Positions 13,999 to 26,689 of a stretch of 64,000 bases of DNA are shown one piece after another (the first letter of the stretch is position 1; the number at the start of each line of letters is the position of its first letter). Origin of the DNA: Podospora pseudocomata (Eukaryota; Ascomycota; Sordariomycetes; Sordariales; Podosporaceae). Where the stretch lies: positions 3,348,001-3,412,000 of the forward strand of contig NW_026946363.1 of the NCBI RefSeq assembly GCF_035222375.1, read 5' to 3'. A program made the position numbers and the translations under genes. A model generated the notes under the pieces. The model had not been told where the DNA came from. It worked only from the letters and a program-made list of their open reading frames with translations, and did not search any database.

Positions 13999-15018
13999 TC
14001 AGCCGTTCAGAACAGTGCCTCCATTGCAGTGGATCGTCTGTCCACTGATGGCCGAACTATCGGTAGACGCGAGGAACACAACGCAGGTTGCGATCTCACT
14101 CGGTTGTGCGGGCCGACCCATTGGGCTGGTAAATTGCTTCTGCGCGTCATCGTTCATCGTCGACGGGATCAAGGGGGTCCACACGGGACCTGGCGCAACA
14201 GCATTCACCCGGATACCCTGGCCAACCTTCTGATTGCTCAGTCCACGGGTTAAAGAAATGATGGCGCCTTTGGTCGATGTGTAATCCAACAAGTCAGGCC
14301 GGCCGATGTAGGCGTTAATGCTTGCATTGTTGATGATGGTGCTTCCAGGCTTCATGTGAGGCAGTGAATACTTGGCCAGGTAGAAGTAGGGGTGGATGTT
14401 GGTGTCGAAGGTATGGATCCATTGGTCCCTTGTGGCTCGCTGTCAGTCGTCTTTCCTCTTCATGTTATTTTCAACCGTCATACTCACTCGGACAAGTCCT
14501 TGATGTCAGAAACCATCATCTGATAGGCCGCATTGTTGAAAAGGATGTCGATCTGGCCATTGAATAGTTTGACGGCCTCATCGACCACCTTCTGGCAATT
14601 CTTGCGGTCCCGCAGATCGGTTGAAATGAGATGACATTGCTGACCGTACTGCTCAACACGTTTCTTGGTCTCTTGGGCATCATCCTCTTCCTCAGGCAGA
14701 TAGGCAATCAGCGAGTTGGCACCCTCCATGGCAAACAGGATGGCAGTCGCACGGCCAATACCAGAATCACCACCTGTGATGATGGCATTCTTGCCCTTGA
14801 GCTTGCCGGCAGCTCTGTACTTTTGGTTCTTGCCATCGCTAGTTGGGATCTCATCGAACAGTGGTGTAGGATATGGCATTTTGGCCTCTTTTCCAGGGAA
14901 GTCCTGGTGCGTCACCGGGATCTCGTGCCCTGTCACTGTGTTAGTCCCGAGTATTTTGATATAAGACAGCAGTGTGGCCGCTCGACTTACCACTCTGGAA
15001 TTGTCCCTTGTCAGTCAT
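13999..15018 (-). CDS. Short-chain dehydrogenase/reductase
   Basis: NAD(P)-dependent oxidoreductase of the classical SDR fold, closest in pattern to bacterial general-stress/YghA-like SDRs. Exons: 15018-14991, 14929-14488, 14428-13999 (299 residues). The first exon codes nine residues plus one base and joins in frame over a 61-base intron. The N-terminal part (HEIPVTHQDFPGKEAKMPYP) is typical of this subgroup, in which a short tail precedes the Rossmann domain. Visible motifs are TGGDSGIGRA (cofactor binding), NNAAY, the Ser of NNASINAY, the catalytic YTSTK (Tyr-x3-Lys, about residue 200) and the C-terminal SGQTIHCNGG. The second intron uses an AAG acceptor (14429-14487), chosen because only it restores the family pattern EDQWIHTFDTNIHPYFYL. 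Substrate unknown; sugar alcohols or small aldehydes are possible. Confidence 0.9.
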
Positions 15019-15870
15019 TTTGAATGATTGGTCTTCGATCGATGCGAAATTGCTTCCTCGGGTAAAGAAGGATGTTTGAATGAATAGGAATCAACCAGGT
15101 CAAAAGAACAAAAAGGGTCTCTGAAATATTTATATTAAATCGGACATCTGAAGGTGAGTTGCTACTGCAGGTACCCAGTCTATGACATAATTGGGGAGCT
15201 TCTGGAAGGTGTCCGCAATCACAATGACGACATGCAATGGGGTTGGAGCTTTTGCTCCCCCAACAGTCGGACACCCATTTACCTTTTCAGAGAAGAGACT
15301 GAAAACATTCGGCCGGTGTCAAATTCGACAGCTGCATGCTCTCGGGTGGTCAGGCGTTCGTGAAATCCCATGGCTCTGATTGGCCAGGCATCCTTCTTCA
15401 ACAATAAACAACACCACCTCGGATATCTCATCAACTTCTGGGCTGGACAATATTTGACTCGGTACTCAAGTATAAAAGGCCAGTTGCTTGTTAAAACTGC
15501 TCAAGCGTTGATGTTGCGCGACCACTCACCGGCAGTGACAAGCTTGATAGGAATGAGTCGAGCTCACGAGCTGGTGTCTCTCGGAAGCAATTTCATAACC
15601 CCAGGCCGGCGGTTTGCTCTAGTCTAGCCGAACGGTTTGGTCAACGGCGGTGGACCGTTGAGTCGTGACTCTTGTTTTGCAAGGCTAAGTTTAAATGGTT
15701 TGACTACTTCTAGGGCATCGTAGAATCCATGCTCTTGGGCAACTCAGTATAATAACACAGCAAAATGTCAATGATCATGTTGTGCAAGTCCTTATCCATA
15801 GAAGAGGTCTTCTTGGTGGACACTCATTTGAACTCGTTCTGCCGTGTCCTTCTTGTCGCTGTTGTGCAGC
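15019..15870. other. Divergent promoter region, SDR and rhodopsin-like genes
   Basis: About 850 bases between two genes transcribed away from each other. A TATA-like TATAAAAGG at 15471-15479 is oriented toward the + strand, but it lies about 400 bases from the start of the rhodopsin-like gene. No coding region is supported. Confidence 0.45.
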
Positions 15871-17461
15871 ATGTTGTCTGATCTTGACCCTCGAGGGGTT
15901 CGGCTTTTTGTGCTTCAAATTACATTCCTCGCACTTGTCTATATTTTCGTTTCTCTTCGAATTCTCGTTAAATCTTTGACTATCAAGAAGATATCACTAG
16001 ACGATTGGTTGATATTTGCGGCTGTGGTACGTCGATAAGTGTCAAACCACCACCCACTCTTGACGAAGTGATAACAGTTATTTTCTGTAGATTGTTTACA
16101 CCACCCATACAACCATCACCGTATGGGGCATCGTTAACGCAAGCGAGGAAGGAGTTAAGGACTTCGTCAGGGGCGAAAACATTGCTCTACACTCCTGGTT
16201 CCTCAACGAAGCTCTCTACGCGCCGTTGTCAGCACTCATTCGAAGTTCAATCGCCGTCTTGCTGCTTCGCATAGCCACCGACAAAATCCACAGAAACATA
16301 ATATACGTAAACCTGGCCTTTACTTGGACCATTACCGCCATCTACTTCTTCATCGTTATCTTCCAATGCTCACCCTCTTCATATTTCTATGATCAAGTCC
16401 TGGATCCATCCGGCGGGAGCTGGTAAGTCACAAATTCTATCAAACAAACCATGTACTCCTGTAGTCTCACAAAAAGGGGTTGCCAAGCATCGACAAAAAC
16501 GTCGTCCCGCGCGTGACCATCGCCCACAGCATCGTCAACGCCGTAACCGACTTCATTCTGGCCTTCCTTCCCATTGCCATCCTTTGGAATGTCAAACTCA
16601 ACAAGCGTACCAAGGTTGGAGTGGCAACTCTTCTCGGAATGGGCATACTCGCGGGGATATGTCTGATAGTCCGTATCCCCTACGTCAAGTTCATACCCGT
16701 TTCCGATCCTGAGTTTCTCGAACAAACAAAGTAAGCTTCAAGTTCTCCCTCGCCATCTTTACAAACAAGTCTGACACCAGCGCAGTGGTACCGCCTTCTG
16801 GAGCGTAATGGAAACTTCTCTCGGTATCATCGCCAGCTGCGCAGCCACGCTTCGCCCTCTTATGTGCGGATTTGGACCAAGGCGAAACCCCTGGCGCCAG
16901 GGCAGCCACCTCAATAAACCCATGTCCCGATCTCGATCCAAGAAAGACAGAGCTTCCAGCGCAGCAAACTCCAGGCCCCAAAATCGCGCCAGCATAATTA
17001 CGCTAGTCCAGTCCCAGAATCTCCGAGAGACAAAGGACGACTACCCCCTCCCGTACCAATCCATCTCCCTGAATGATATCTACAGTCCAGTACATTTGCC
17101 TCACAACGCACAAATTCGTGAGACCGATTCTCCCGACTTTGAACTGGCCATGCAAATGCCTGATCCCGACCCTAACCCCATGCAGTACTCAAACCATCAT
17201 GAGCATCGATATCCACATCATTACGAATCGAGGGGTCCGGGAAGGCTTTGGGACAGGAAGCGGACAATAAGTGCGACCTCGATATACTCTCCAATGTCAG
17301 GTGGTGTCAGAATCAAAACTAGTATTGAGATCACGAGAGAGACTCATTCGCCCGAAGGAAGGGAAACGCCTCAGGACTCCCTCAACTTCCCAATTTACGG
17401 TGAGCAGGTGGTCACGATCAACGGCCCAAAAGGGCCGCGTAGATGTAGGTCTGCTCAGTGA
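15871..17461 (+). CDS. Fungal rhodopsin-type seven-helix membrane protein (SAT4/PTH11-like)
   Basis: Integral membrane protein of the fungal rhodopsin-domain family that includes SAT4 and PTH11-like proteins; function of most members is unknown. Exons: 15871-16026, 16091-16422, 16488-16730, 16786-17461 (468 residues). Seven hydrophobic segments follow one another: near the N-terminus (FVLQITFLALVYIFVSLRI), around LDDWLIFAAVIVYTT, WFLNEALYAPLSALI, IIYVNLAFTWTITAIYFFIV, VTIAHSIVNAVTDFILAFLP, VGVATLLGMGILAGICLIV and FWSVMETSLGIIASCAATL. The third exon's acceptor at 16487 gives the family-typical Gly-Ser-Cys-Ile-Asp. Family hallmarks LDDW and the conserved LRPL after the last helix are present. 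A hydrophilic tail of about 170 residues is rich in Ser, Pro and Arg. No CFEM domain, so it is not a classical PTH11 receptor. Confidence 0.87.
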
Positions 17462-17704
17462 AGTTGTGGTGAGAGGTATCATTGTATACGGGGTGTACCT
17501 ATTTTTGGAGAATGACAACACATATTTCTCCGCGAAAGTGTTAAAATCGTACCATCCCGCTAGCAGGGGCAGGAAATAGTGAAAAGAAAAAGTAAGAACG
17601 AAGGAAATTGACGTAAAAACCACAATCAAGTGCAGATTTTACCAACATAGCATGCCGATATGTAGTTGTATCAGAAGTCAGGCAAAAGATGCAACGCTCC
17701 CCGG

Positions 17705-18342
17705 TCAAGAATCCGGCGCCGGCTCCCATGTCTTGTTCCCGAGGACACTGTAACAGCCAACAGCCCCATTCGAGTCATAGAGTGTGGTGTCTGGAATCTT
17801 TTGTTAGTAAAGTCAACTGGCGTCACTTGTGACAGAAGACGCTTACTCAAGTCGAGCGTCGAGTTAGTGTGCCCGCCGTTCATATCCCAACACAAACAAC
17901 TCAAATGCAGCGTTTTGTCATGAATAAAGGTACAGTTCTCGCATGATCCGGAGTAGTTCCCACTGTCCTCGAGTTAGGGAGACTGCTTTCTTGGACGGGA
18001 TCAAGAGACGTTTCACTCACTTCTCATATACTACAAGCTGTCCAGCATTGTTTCCCGCGCAATGATCCAAGTCCAGCCTGACGTGACGTGTTATCAGTAT
18101 GCCTCTCTTTTGGAGCCACCAGAGAGAGGGACGAGCACTCACATGCTGTAATTGAATCCGTAAATATCAACATCGTCGTTGAGACAATAGACACCAATCC
18201 AGTGATGTTTGTCGGTCAGGTTGGCGCCTGCATAGGCGCAGTCATGGGTGAAGCCACCTTCGCCCGAGGTCAACAAGGGGAACACAAGGCCCAGAAGAAG
18301 AACGGTGGCGGTCAAAACGCGATACGTGGAGAAGGTGCCCAT
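17705..18342 (-). CDS. Secreted cyanovirin-N homology (CVNH) lectin
   Basis: Small secreted protein with one CVNH fold, a family of carbohydrate-binding proteins in filamentous fungi and ferns. Exons: 18342-18143, 18077-18021, 17962-17847, 17790-17705 (152 residues). Residues 1 to about 29 form a signal peptide with a strong hydrophobic core (VLLLGLVFPLL). The mature part shows the internal two-fold repeat of the family: Cys, an L..C strand pair and LDLDHCAGNNAGQL in the first half, then SGSCENC, LHLSCLC and STLDLNTTLYDSNGAVGC in the second. Extra cysteines suggest several disulphides. The four exons join in frame only with the acceptors chosen, and each junction reproduces the CVNH pattern. 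It is convergent with the rhodopsin-like gene (243 bases between stops). Ligand unknown. Confidence 0.87.
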
Positions 18343-19380
18343 GTTGTCAGATTCTAAGGCTGCTCCGGTGCTTTTGAACCTCCGACGACCCGATGGTATA
18401 AGTCGAGGTGGGTTGGCAGAGCTCTGCGGGAACTTGGGGGCCACTCGCTCTGGTGACGGTAAGTGTAAACAATGAGGAGGTAGATGAGAGCAAAAGGGCA
18501 GATACTAGTACGAGAAATATCTTGAAATAGCCACAGTGTCGAAACTAAAATGCCTGGCCGGCCCCGACGAAACCACCTACTCGGATAAATCAAGGAAGGT
18601 GGAGACTTACAAAGTGGTGGGCAGCATGGTTCATGATCGAAAATGGAAAGAGCAACTCCCCCAGGGGCAGGCACTCTACACAAGCTCAATATCCACCCAC
18701 GTCACGACCCAGGGAGCTGAGATTAGCTGGGCCAGCTCGGTGTTACGGAAAAGCCCACAAACTTGCTAGATCAAACACAGGACCGGAAGCCATGGACCTT
18801 CTTTGACCTCATGCTTCCAGGTTCCTACTGCAGTCGTCAACAAACCATCTCTCTTCCTTCATCCCGCTCCTTCCCAGATCATCGTTACGGACGAATACTC
18901 CCGCCCGGACCTCTTGATAACCGACGACTACCTGCAAGAGCTCTGAAGCAAGCCAAGTGCTTTCCTGATTTGGCCGACCAGGGGTCCTGCCATCGACGGT
19001 CTTTGTCCCCAATGTCTCTCAAAGGTGTCTGTGGGATATTGATAGGTAGGCAAAGCTGACCAAGAGGCTGAGAACCTCACTTCCACTGCAGCATTCAAGG
19101 TCTTCCATGAGACATTCTTGACATCTGCAACACCGCTGGAGCAGCACAGCAGAAAGCCGAGCCCGTTTGCTGCACGTTGTACCGACTTCTTGCACTACAC
19201 ATGACCTGCATGGATATCGGCGTGATGTCCATATTTGTGAAATCGGTTGTTTTCATACTTCATCATTTACGAGTATGAAATATTTATCTAGAATAGGAAG
19301 AGTACGGCTCGAGGATCAACATGGTACATTACATGAGGGCTTGATGTGCTACATCAAAATGTATAAGCTACGTATCTTGT
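18343..19380. other. Intergenic region between CVNH and DNA glycosylase genes
   Basis: About 1 kb holding the CVNH promoter and the 3' end of the glycosylase transcript (both minus strand). A + strand frame at 18763-19059 has no domain or codon signature that would support a gene. Confidence 0.5.
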
Positions 19381-21173
19381 TCATGAAGGTGCCTGCTGCA
19401 TAGCTCCTGCTGAAGATTCCGAGTTCAGTATCACCAAACTCCCAGTATCATCATACCCAACCCGGCCCTCGTCCACTGCTCTTCGCAACTCCTCACGAAG
19501 AGGCTCTCGATCACCCGTTACCGGGTCCCATTCCCATCCTTCCCGCATCCTGCAACCAAGCTCAAGTCAGCAAAACTGTTCAGGTCGGGCCTCGCTAGGG
19601 AATTGCCCTCTTTCCTACCCGTGTGTGACACAGAACCCCCAGGTCACAAACAACACAGGAAAACAAGAGAAGGAATAAAGTATAACATACCACATCCATC
19701 TCAAACAAGCTCTCAGCTCCTTATCCTTGGGTAGCACCCTCATCCACTCCGGCTGGAACCCTTCCCCTCGTCCCCCCTTCCCAGTCCAATTCTCCGCCCG
19801 ACCGAGTAGCTCATCCCTACAAAATATCCTCCACGAGTCCAACGTATACGCACCCTGCGTCAAATGCCCAAGTTCCCAAGCCTGCCCTATCGCCCGTTCC
19901 CTTCTATCCTTTACCATATCCATCACATCAAGCCCCCCTCCACCATCCCCATTAAAATTACCATTGTCAAAATCCTCGGCACCAAAAACCTCCCCAGCTG
20001 TAACATTTCTACCATCCTCGACCGAAGGATAGTTCCTCACCCCATACCTTCTCTCCCTCACCGGCGGGTTCTCCACAAACCCCCTTGCATACTTTTGTAT
20101 GATGGCATACCTGTGCTCCGACAACCCCAGCGGCTTGATCAACTCCACCACCTCATTCTTATTCTCCTCCTTTGCCAACTCTTCCGGCGTCGGAAACCGT
20201 CTGACCAACTCCCAAAACACGGGGATGGCGATCTTCCCAGCGGTTTTGATCAAAAAAGTCACGGCGACCAACAGGTGAAAAGGGGAGTGTGCTAGCTCTT
20301 CCTGAATGAGACCAAACTTTGGGGCGCCCAACGGTGGGATTGGGAGGCTGGATACCACGCCGGGAGGCGGTTTTCGGAGGGGCCGGTTTGGAGTTGGGGG
20401 GCGGTTGATGAGCGGTGTTTCTTGTTGCTGGACTTCTTGTCTTTCTTGGACAAGCTCTTGTGACGGTGGTGGACTTGTGCTAAAAAAGGGGGAGGTTTTA
20501 GTTCTGCTCGTTACCTTGATGGCTTGTTCGGTTCGGGTGCGCGCGCGGTGGCGAGGTGATGATGGGTTGGAATGGATGGGTTTGGAATCGGTGTGAGGTA
20601 AGCCAGGTTTATGGCTTGGAACAGGGCCGTGGGAGGGAAGAAGAGGATAGAGTTGCGAGTGGACTTCATGATGATGGGGAAGGTTGTTACCTAAGTCGAT
20701 GCCTGGAATTGTCGGGAACGGCACGGGCGTCTGGCGAGCCATAGCCGGCGCCTCTTGCTTCAAGTTTTTGCTTGGGAATGAGGGGACAGGGACAGTTGTT
20801 TCTTTAGACGTTGAAACAGCTTGACAGTCTGAGGAGGAAGGCATAGCTGTTTTGAAGCTGATCCCAAGATCTTTTTGGAGTTCTTGAACGATTTTGTCGA
20901 ACCGTTCAAAAGGGGCCGATAGCTCCTCACGCAACTTATTCGCTAGCTCGTCGAACTTGACAAACGCCTGGAAAGATGATGCCGGGGCTGGGGCTGGCTG
21001 AAGTTAGTATGTTTGCTACTCGATGCATTTGATGTAAACTTACCCGAAGAGCTAACCGCGCCATTCATATCCTCGTCACCATCCCAAAAGTGAGAGGTAT
21101 GCTTTGACGTTTGTTTGGCCTTGTTGATTTCATTCTTCTGCTGCACATTGGCATCTGAATACTGAGGTGCCAT
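19381..21173 (-). CDS. MBD4-like HhH-GPD DNA glycosylase
   Basis: Predicted mismatch-specific thymine/uracil DNA glycosylase acting in nuclear base-excision repair. Exons: 21173-21044, 20993-19691, 19549-19381 (533 residues). The C-terminal 230 residues match the MBD4 catalytic domain as I know it: HSPFHLLVAVTFLIKTAGK, IPVFWELVRRFPTPEELA, IKPLGLSEHR, then LDSWRIFCRDEL, whose Asp (about residue 430) corresponds to the catalytic Asp, and the closing LRWMWMREGWEWDP. No methyl-CpG-binding domain is present; the N-terminal half is Pro/Ser/Thr-rich and likely disordered. An insert rich in Asp/Asn/Gly precedes the catalytic Asp. The start at 21173 was chosen for its context (ACAATGGC); an in-frame ATG at 21197 is possible, and the frame stays open further upstream without an ATG, so an extra 5' exon cannot be excluded. 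Confidence 0.83.
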
Positions 21174-21927
21174 TGTTGTCTCTTTATTGCCACGCATCCA
21201 AGTAGTATTCTGCTGCTTCTTGACGGCGTTAGAGGGGGCTTGTCCCAAGGCAAAAGCTTGCTGCCGAGATCCTTGAGACTGGTCGGTATGAAAGACTAAA
21301 CCCGAAAGCACCTCATCTGCTATGACAAGTCGCTTGGTGAGTGCAGCAGTTGATTATTATTGATTGGGATTTTTCTGGCTGTGGTGACTTGAAGATCCGT
21401 TTTGGAACAATGCCCAGCGTGGGTATACCAGTCAGTATTAGGTGGGCAGTAAGAGGGAATAATTGGTGGAGAGAAACAGATCGAGGGTTGATTCTCGTCA
21501 CGTAAAAGAACCTACATAAACAAAACAAAGTGAGGTCGCCGGTCACAAGAGAGTTCGCCGAGCCAACTTGATTAGTGTCGTTGATGCGGGTCTACGTGGG
21601 GAGGTGGTATCACTTTATCTTGGTGCATCATCTCAACCGTCAACATGGGTTAAACCACCAGAAAAACATATTTCCTGTCATCATCAACCATTTTGGTACT
21701 GCCAAACTCTAGACCACAATGCTGAACGACAAGGAAAGTCTAGCTGTATTGAGACCGAGACATTTGATTTACACACCATCACACTTCCCCGCTGCTCCAT
21801 CTTCCTCTGAGGCCTTTTCCTTCTCTTCCTTTTCGTCTACGCGATACATAGGGATCTGGGAGACCGTAGCAGTATATGATACAAACAATAGAGGCAAAGC
21901 TTCATTTTCTTGTAGCCTCGCTTGAAT
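21174..21927. other. Intergenic region, glycosylase promoter side
   Basis: It lies between the glycosylase start and the cytochrome c1 stop (both minus). The frame of the first glycosylase exon remains open back to about 21345, so part of this segment may be an unrecognised 5' exon or leader. Nothing else is recognised. Confidence 0.45.
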
Positions 21928-23305
21928 TTAGCGGCGGATGTTGGTCTTGCCCTCCTTGGGAGGATCGTAGACAATCTTTCTCGACTTGAGCCAGGCCCAC
22001 TTGTACCGCTTAACCCAGACGCTCATGGCGAACAGAACAGATGTGATCGCCAGAACCTTCATACCCATACGCTTGCGGTCATCCATCTCGGGCTCAGCAG
22101 CCCAGTTGAGGAACTCGGTAACGTCCTTGGCCATCTGGGAAGTTGTCGCAGGGGTCTCGTCCTCATACTCGACCAAGCCATCGTACAAGACACGAGCCAT
22201 GGCAATACCGGTACCGGGGAAGTAGGGGTTGAAGTTGAGACCAGCGCCGACCTGGGCGCCCGCAGGGGGCTCATCGGGGTAGCCGGTAAGGAGGTTGAAG
22301 ATGTAGTCGCAGCCACCGTGGCGGGCCTTGACCATCAAGCTGAGATCGGGAGGAAGGGCACCGTTGTTGGCGAAACGGGCAGCCTCATCGTTGGGGTAAG
22401 GAGAGGGGAGGTAGTCGGACAGCTTGCCGGGGCGCTTCTCGATCTCACCCTGGTCGTTGGGCTCGGTGTCGTACTCGTTCTCCTCAGCCAACGCCTTGGC
22501 CTCGTCAACGGTCAGGATGGTGCCGACCAGGGAGCGGTAGGGCACTCTGCTGAGAGAATGGCACGAGGCGCAGACCTCGCGGTAGACCTGGAAACCTCTC
22601 CGGAGACTGTGTGCAAGCAAGACATCCCATGTAAGCCATCCTGTCGGAGCTAGTAGGGACAGGGGGTGGATGGTGGGGGGTTGGAGAGCTTACGCTTGGT
22701 GGTCAAAGGTTTTGAACCATTGGTTGTGAACCCAGGGGTACTTGGTGGGATGGAGACTATGTCGCCAGTAAGCTTCGCGATCTTGTATCCTAACTCATGG
22801 TGCCGTAATGTCCAAGCCGGTCGAATATGCCTCAAACATGAGACGAATAACCTCGGGCCCCACGGCAACACGGGTTGGCCCCTCCGATCAACCACTCACC
22901 CTTCCTCAGCAGGCGTCATGGCATGAGAGTTGCCATAGAGATGGTAATACCAGCCGACAGAGCCGGCAGCAACGGCGGTGGCAGCGGCGGCGGCGATGTT
23001 CAAGCGGAGCGGCGACTCGGCAGTCGATCCGGAGCTCGAGGAAGCGGCGCGCTGGGAGGACGAATACGATTAGCTTCCAGCGGGCCACATAACAGCTTCG
23101 TCCTCGTCCGGGTCGATGGCCGGAGCTTCTCTCGTCGGGACAATTGGAGGAGGCGGCGGTTCGGCGGGCGATGTCGTTGGTGCCATGTCATACCACCACG
23201 GGGCCTGGCACTTGTCTTGGGCAAACATACCTTGGTAATCTGCACGGCGCCATTTCTCGCGCTGGCGAAGGCGCGCATCGGGCGCACACAGGACCTCGCA
23301 AGCAT
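21928..23305 (-). CDS. Cytochrome c1, complex III heme subunit
   Basis: Membrane-anchored c-type cytochrome of the ubiquinol-cytochrome c reductase that passes electrons from the Rieske protein to cytochrome c in the mitochondrial intermembrane space. Exons: 23305-23231, 23051-22900, 22756-22694, 22606-21928 (322 residues). The N-terminus is a basic, Ser/Ala-rich mitochondrial presequence followed by an Ala-rich hydrophobic sorting segment and WYYHLYG. Conserved family blocks follow: [32 protein letters not shown] across exon joins, the heme motif CASCH (about residues 109-113), [36 protein letters not shown] and [18 protein letters not shown], which carries the axial Met. A C-terminal transmembrane helix ([20 protein letters not shown]) ends in a short matrix tail. 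Two introns are longer than usual here (179 and 143 bases). Two inverted CCAAT pairs lie just upstream. Confidence 0.97.
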
Positions 23306-23359
23306 GGTGGGCACACCTTGCGGAGCTTAGGGGGGTATCGTGGGTGATCTGACAAGGCA

Positions 23360-23373
23360 ATTGGCCTGCCAAT
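23360..23373. promoter_or_regulatory. Inverted CCAAT pair (proximal)
   Basis: ATTGG-4 bases-CCAAT, 55-68 bases upstream of the cytochrome c1 ATG. CCAAT is the site of the HAP2/3/5 (CBF/NF-Y) complex, which controls respiratory genes in fungi (established for the complex; its use here is inference). Confidence 0.5.
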
Positions 23374-23464
23374 GTCGGTGTTTTGAGGTTGGTGGCTCGG
23401 GCTGGTGATGGTCGACGCAGTCAGGATTCTCAAATTCGGGATTCTTAGGAACTCTGGCTGTCTG

Positions 23465-23478
23465 ATTGGCGGGCCAAT
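23465..23478. promoter_or_regulatory. Inverted CCAAT pair (distal)
   Basis: A second ATTGG-4 bases-CCAAT element with the same 14-base geometry as the proximal one, 160-173 bases upstream of the cytochrome c1 ATG. Confidence 0.5.
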
Positions 23479-23827
23479 CACAGCAGTGCTGACGGCCTAT
23501 CAATTTTTCCGCCAGCCTTTCCCTCGCCCGGCTGCGGGTGCTATGGGCTTGGCTTGTGCAATTCAGTCCCCAAGCTCCCACTTCGTACCCACCGTCTTTC
23601 CTGGATGGGGCTTCAAACATCAAGCATCAGACATCAACGTCGGAGGTCATGACTTAGACAGAGACTATCCGTACCGATACCGCCGCATTCATCATTCACA
23701 CCCAGGATATCACTAAACACAACTACTTTTCCTGTACACTTGAAACGCCAAAAACGCCCCATATCAAAAACCAACGCCTTTTCCTTGTATAGAAAGCTCC
23801 ATTTTAAACCCTTCAACCGCTCTCAGC

Positions 23828-25128
<1,301 letters not shown>

Positions 25129-25795
25129 GATGGATGACTGCGCTTTGTGTCTGTCTCTCAAATGGTCCGGTTCAATTGGTGAGAAAAAAAGGGTGAAACT
25201 TGACACAGGCTAAAAGATATTTTGCAGAGGAAAGATTGTCTTGCAGAGCAAAAGGTGCATGAATCTTTTTTCGCCGGTGGCGGTCAAAGAGCTCGAGGTC
25301 AATTCAACTACTCCCCTCCCATAGAGTTTTGAGAGGGGCAAACCCCAATGAGTCAAAGTGGGGCAATGTGCTACTGTACCGTTTTCTGACTTACAAGCCG
25401 TCAGAAGAGACTCGGCTTATCCTAGCATCGCTTCTGCATTCGGCAAAGAACTACGTCAAAGACACTGGGCCCTGAGCTGGCTTTGGTTCACCCACAGGTT
25501 TCTGACACGCGAGTGAAAGGCACAAGCCATCAACAATGGGGGAACCAGAGAACAGCAGGGCGAAATGTGTGTAATTCACCTCCAGGCATTGGTCCTTCAG
25601 AGGTCTCGAAAGGGTGGTTCGACATGACCCCACCCACATCGCTTCCAAGGTCTTGAACTGCAGGCAGGCGGGAGCTCGAAGCAGGTCCCACTCGCCGACG
25701 TCGGACCTAGAATTCTATCGTCTTGCTTGGAACATCCCGCCCAACGACATGCTAACTGTACAGGTACGGATGCCCCAACTTCTGAGCTCACCATC
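25129..25795. other. DAHP synthase promoter region
   Basis: It runs from the DAHP synthase start to the stop of the AIG1-like gene (both minus). It contains a TGAGTCA site at 25349-25355 and pyrimidine/purine-rich leader sequence; no coding region is supported. Confidence 0.5.
25349..25355. promoter_or_regulatory. TGAGTCA (GCN4/CPC1-type site) upstream of DAHP synthase
   Basis: A second perfect TGAGTCA, about 220 bases upstream of the start codon. Two exact copies at one amino-acid biosynthetic gene fit general amino-acid control. Confidence 0.55.
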
Positions 25796-26689
25796 TCAAT
25801 CCGTCTTGATGGGATGAAGAGCTTCCTTCTTGAACTGTTCAATACCGTTGATCTTACCGTACAGCCACTTTAGAGCCAGTGTGCTCGTCGTCATGAGCCC
25901 GGCTGAGACTGAAAAGAGAATCACTCGCTGCCAAGTTTTGAGCTGCTCAAACATGGGATACGGGTACCTGCACGACATGGTCAGACAGGAGCAACACAGA
26001 AGTCATTGCAACAGGGCTTTGCCTGTGTCTGCAGAGTTACCGTACCATCCGTTTTGCTCAAAGCAATATTCAACCCACCCCCAGTATAGAAATGCCAAGC
26101 AGGTACTGAGAGCCATAGCACTGTAAACTCTGATGGTCCAAGGAGGACTGAGTAGTATCAGATCCATCGTTAACATGACGGCTGGCATCGCATGAAATCC
26201 ACTGTGAAAGTTGGAGTTAGACTGGACATTTCAATGGGTCGTGGGCACTCTCACAAATCTGGAAGGAATGGAAGTGCGAACTCTGGTGGGAAAAGGAGGG
26301 ACTTGTCAATGGCACTTATGCTCCAGTACAGAATGCTGATCAGAACCTCCAAGGGTGTTGAACACACTGAGAGAACATTTTTGATGCCAAAGAGCCGAGG
26401 GCTCAGAGTGAGATCGGCCAACAGGCCAAAGGCAAACGTTGCCGTCGCTAAAGCGAGCCCAATGATGGCTGTTCCCCTTGTCAGTCTTTTGTCTTTCATC
26501 CTCTTGTGTGGAACGTAATGTACTGAGAAGTTGAAAGTCACCACCAAACCCGAAGTGAATTTCGGTTGGGAACTGCTGAAGGCACCAAAAGCTGCACGAG
26601 TATGACAAAAGACCGATGGCATGTACGAGGGCTGAGAAGCTCCGGGAAGGCGAGGAGAGCCGTTGTAAAGGGTGAGGTTGGTTTGCCAT
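25796..26689 (-). CDS. FAR-17a/AIG1-like membrane protein
   Basis: Polytopic membrane protein of the FAR-17a/AIG1 family; animal members are serine hydrolases acting on fatty-acid esters of hydroxy fatty acids, while fungal roles are unclear. Exons: 26689-26524, 26468-26255, 26201-26046, 25967-25796 (235 residues). Family blocks are HPLQRLSSPSRSFSALVHAI at the N-terminus, TIIGLALATATFAFGLLADL, CSTPLEVLISILYWSI, DKSLLFPPEFALPFLPDF, GFHAMPAVMLTMDLI (with the conserved His) and LAFLYWGWVEYCFEQNGWYPYP. About six hydrophobic segments are visible. The start at 26689 aligns with the family N-terminus; an in-frame ATG at 26743 is a weaker alternative. It is divergent from the WD40-cyclophilin gene with 618 bases between starts. 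Confidence 0.9.

Larger units (their letters stand above)
23306..23827. other. Cytochrome c1 promoter region
   Basis: It lies between cytochrome c1 (start at 23305, minus) and the stop of the DAHP synthase gene. It carries the two inverted CCAAT pairs listed separately; no coding region is supported. Confidence 0.5.

Noticed and set aside
8145-18342. Secondary-metabolite cluster (ABC transporter, SDR, membrane protein, secreted protein)
   Set aside because: No backbone enzyme (PKS, NRPS, terpene cyclase) is present and the neighbours are unrelated families.
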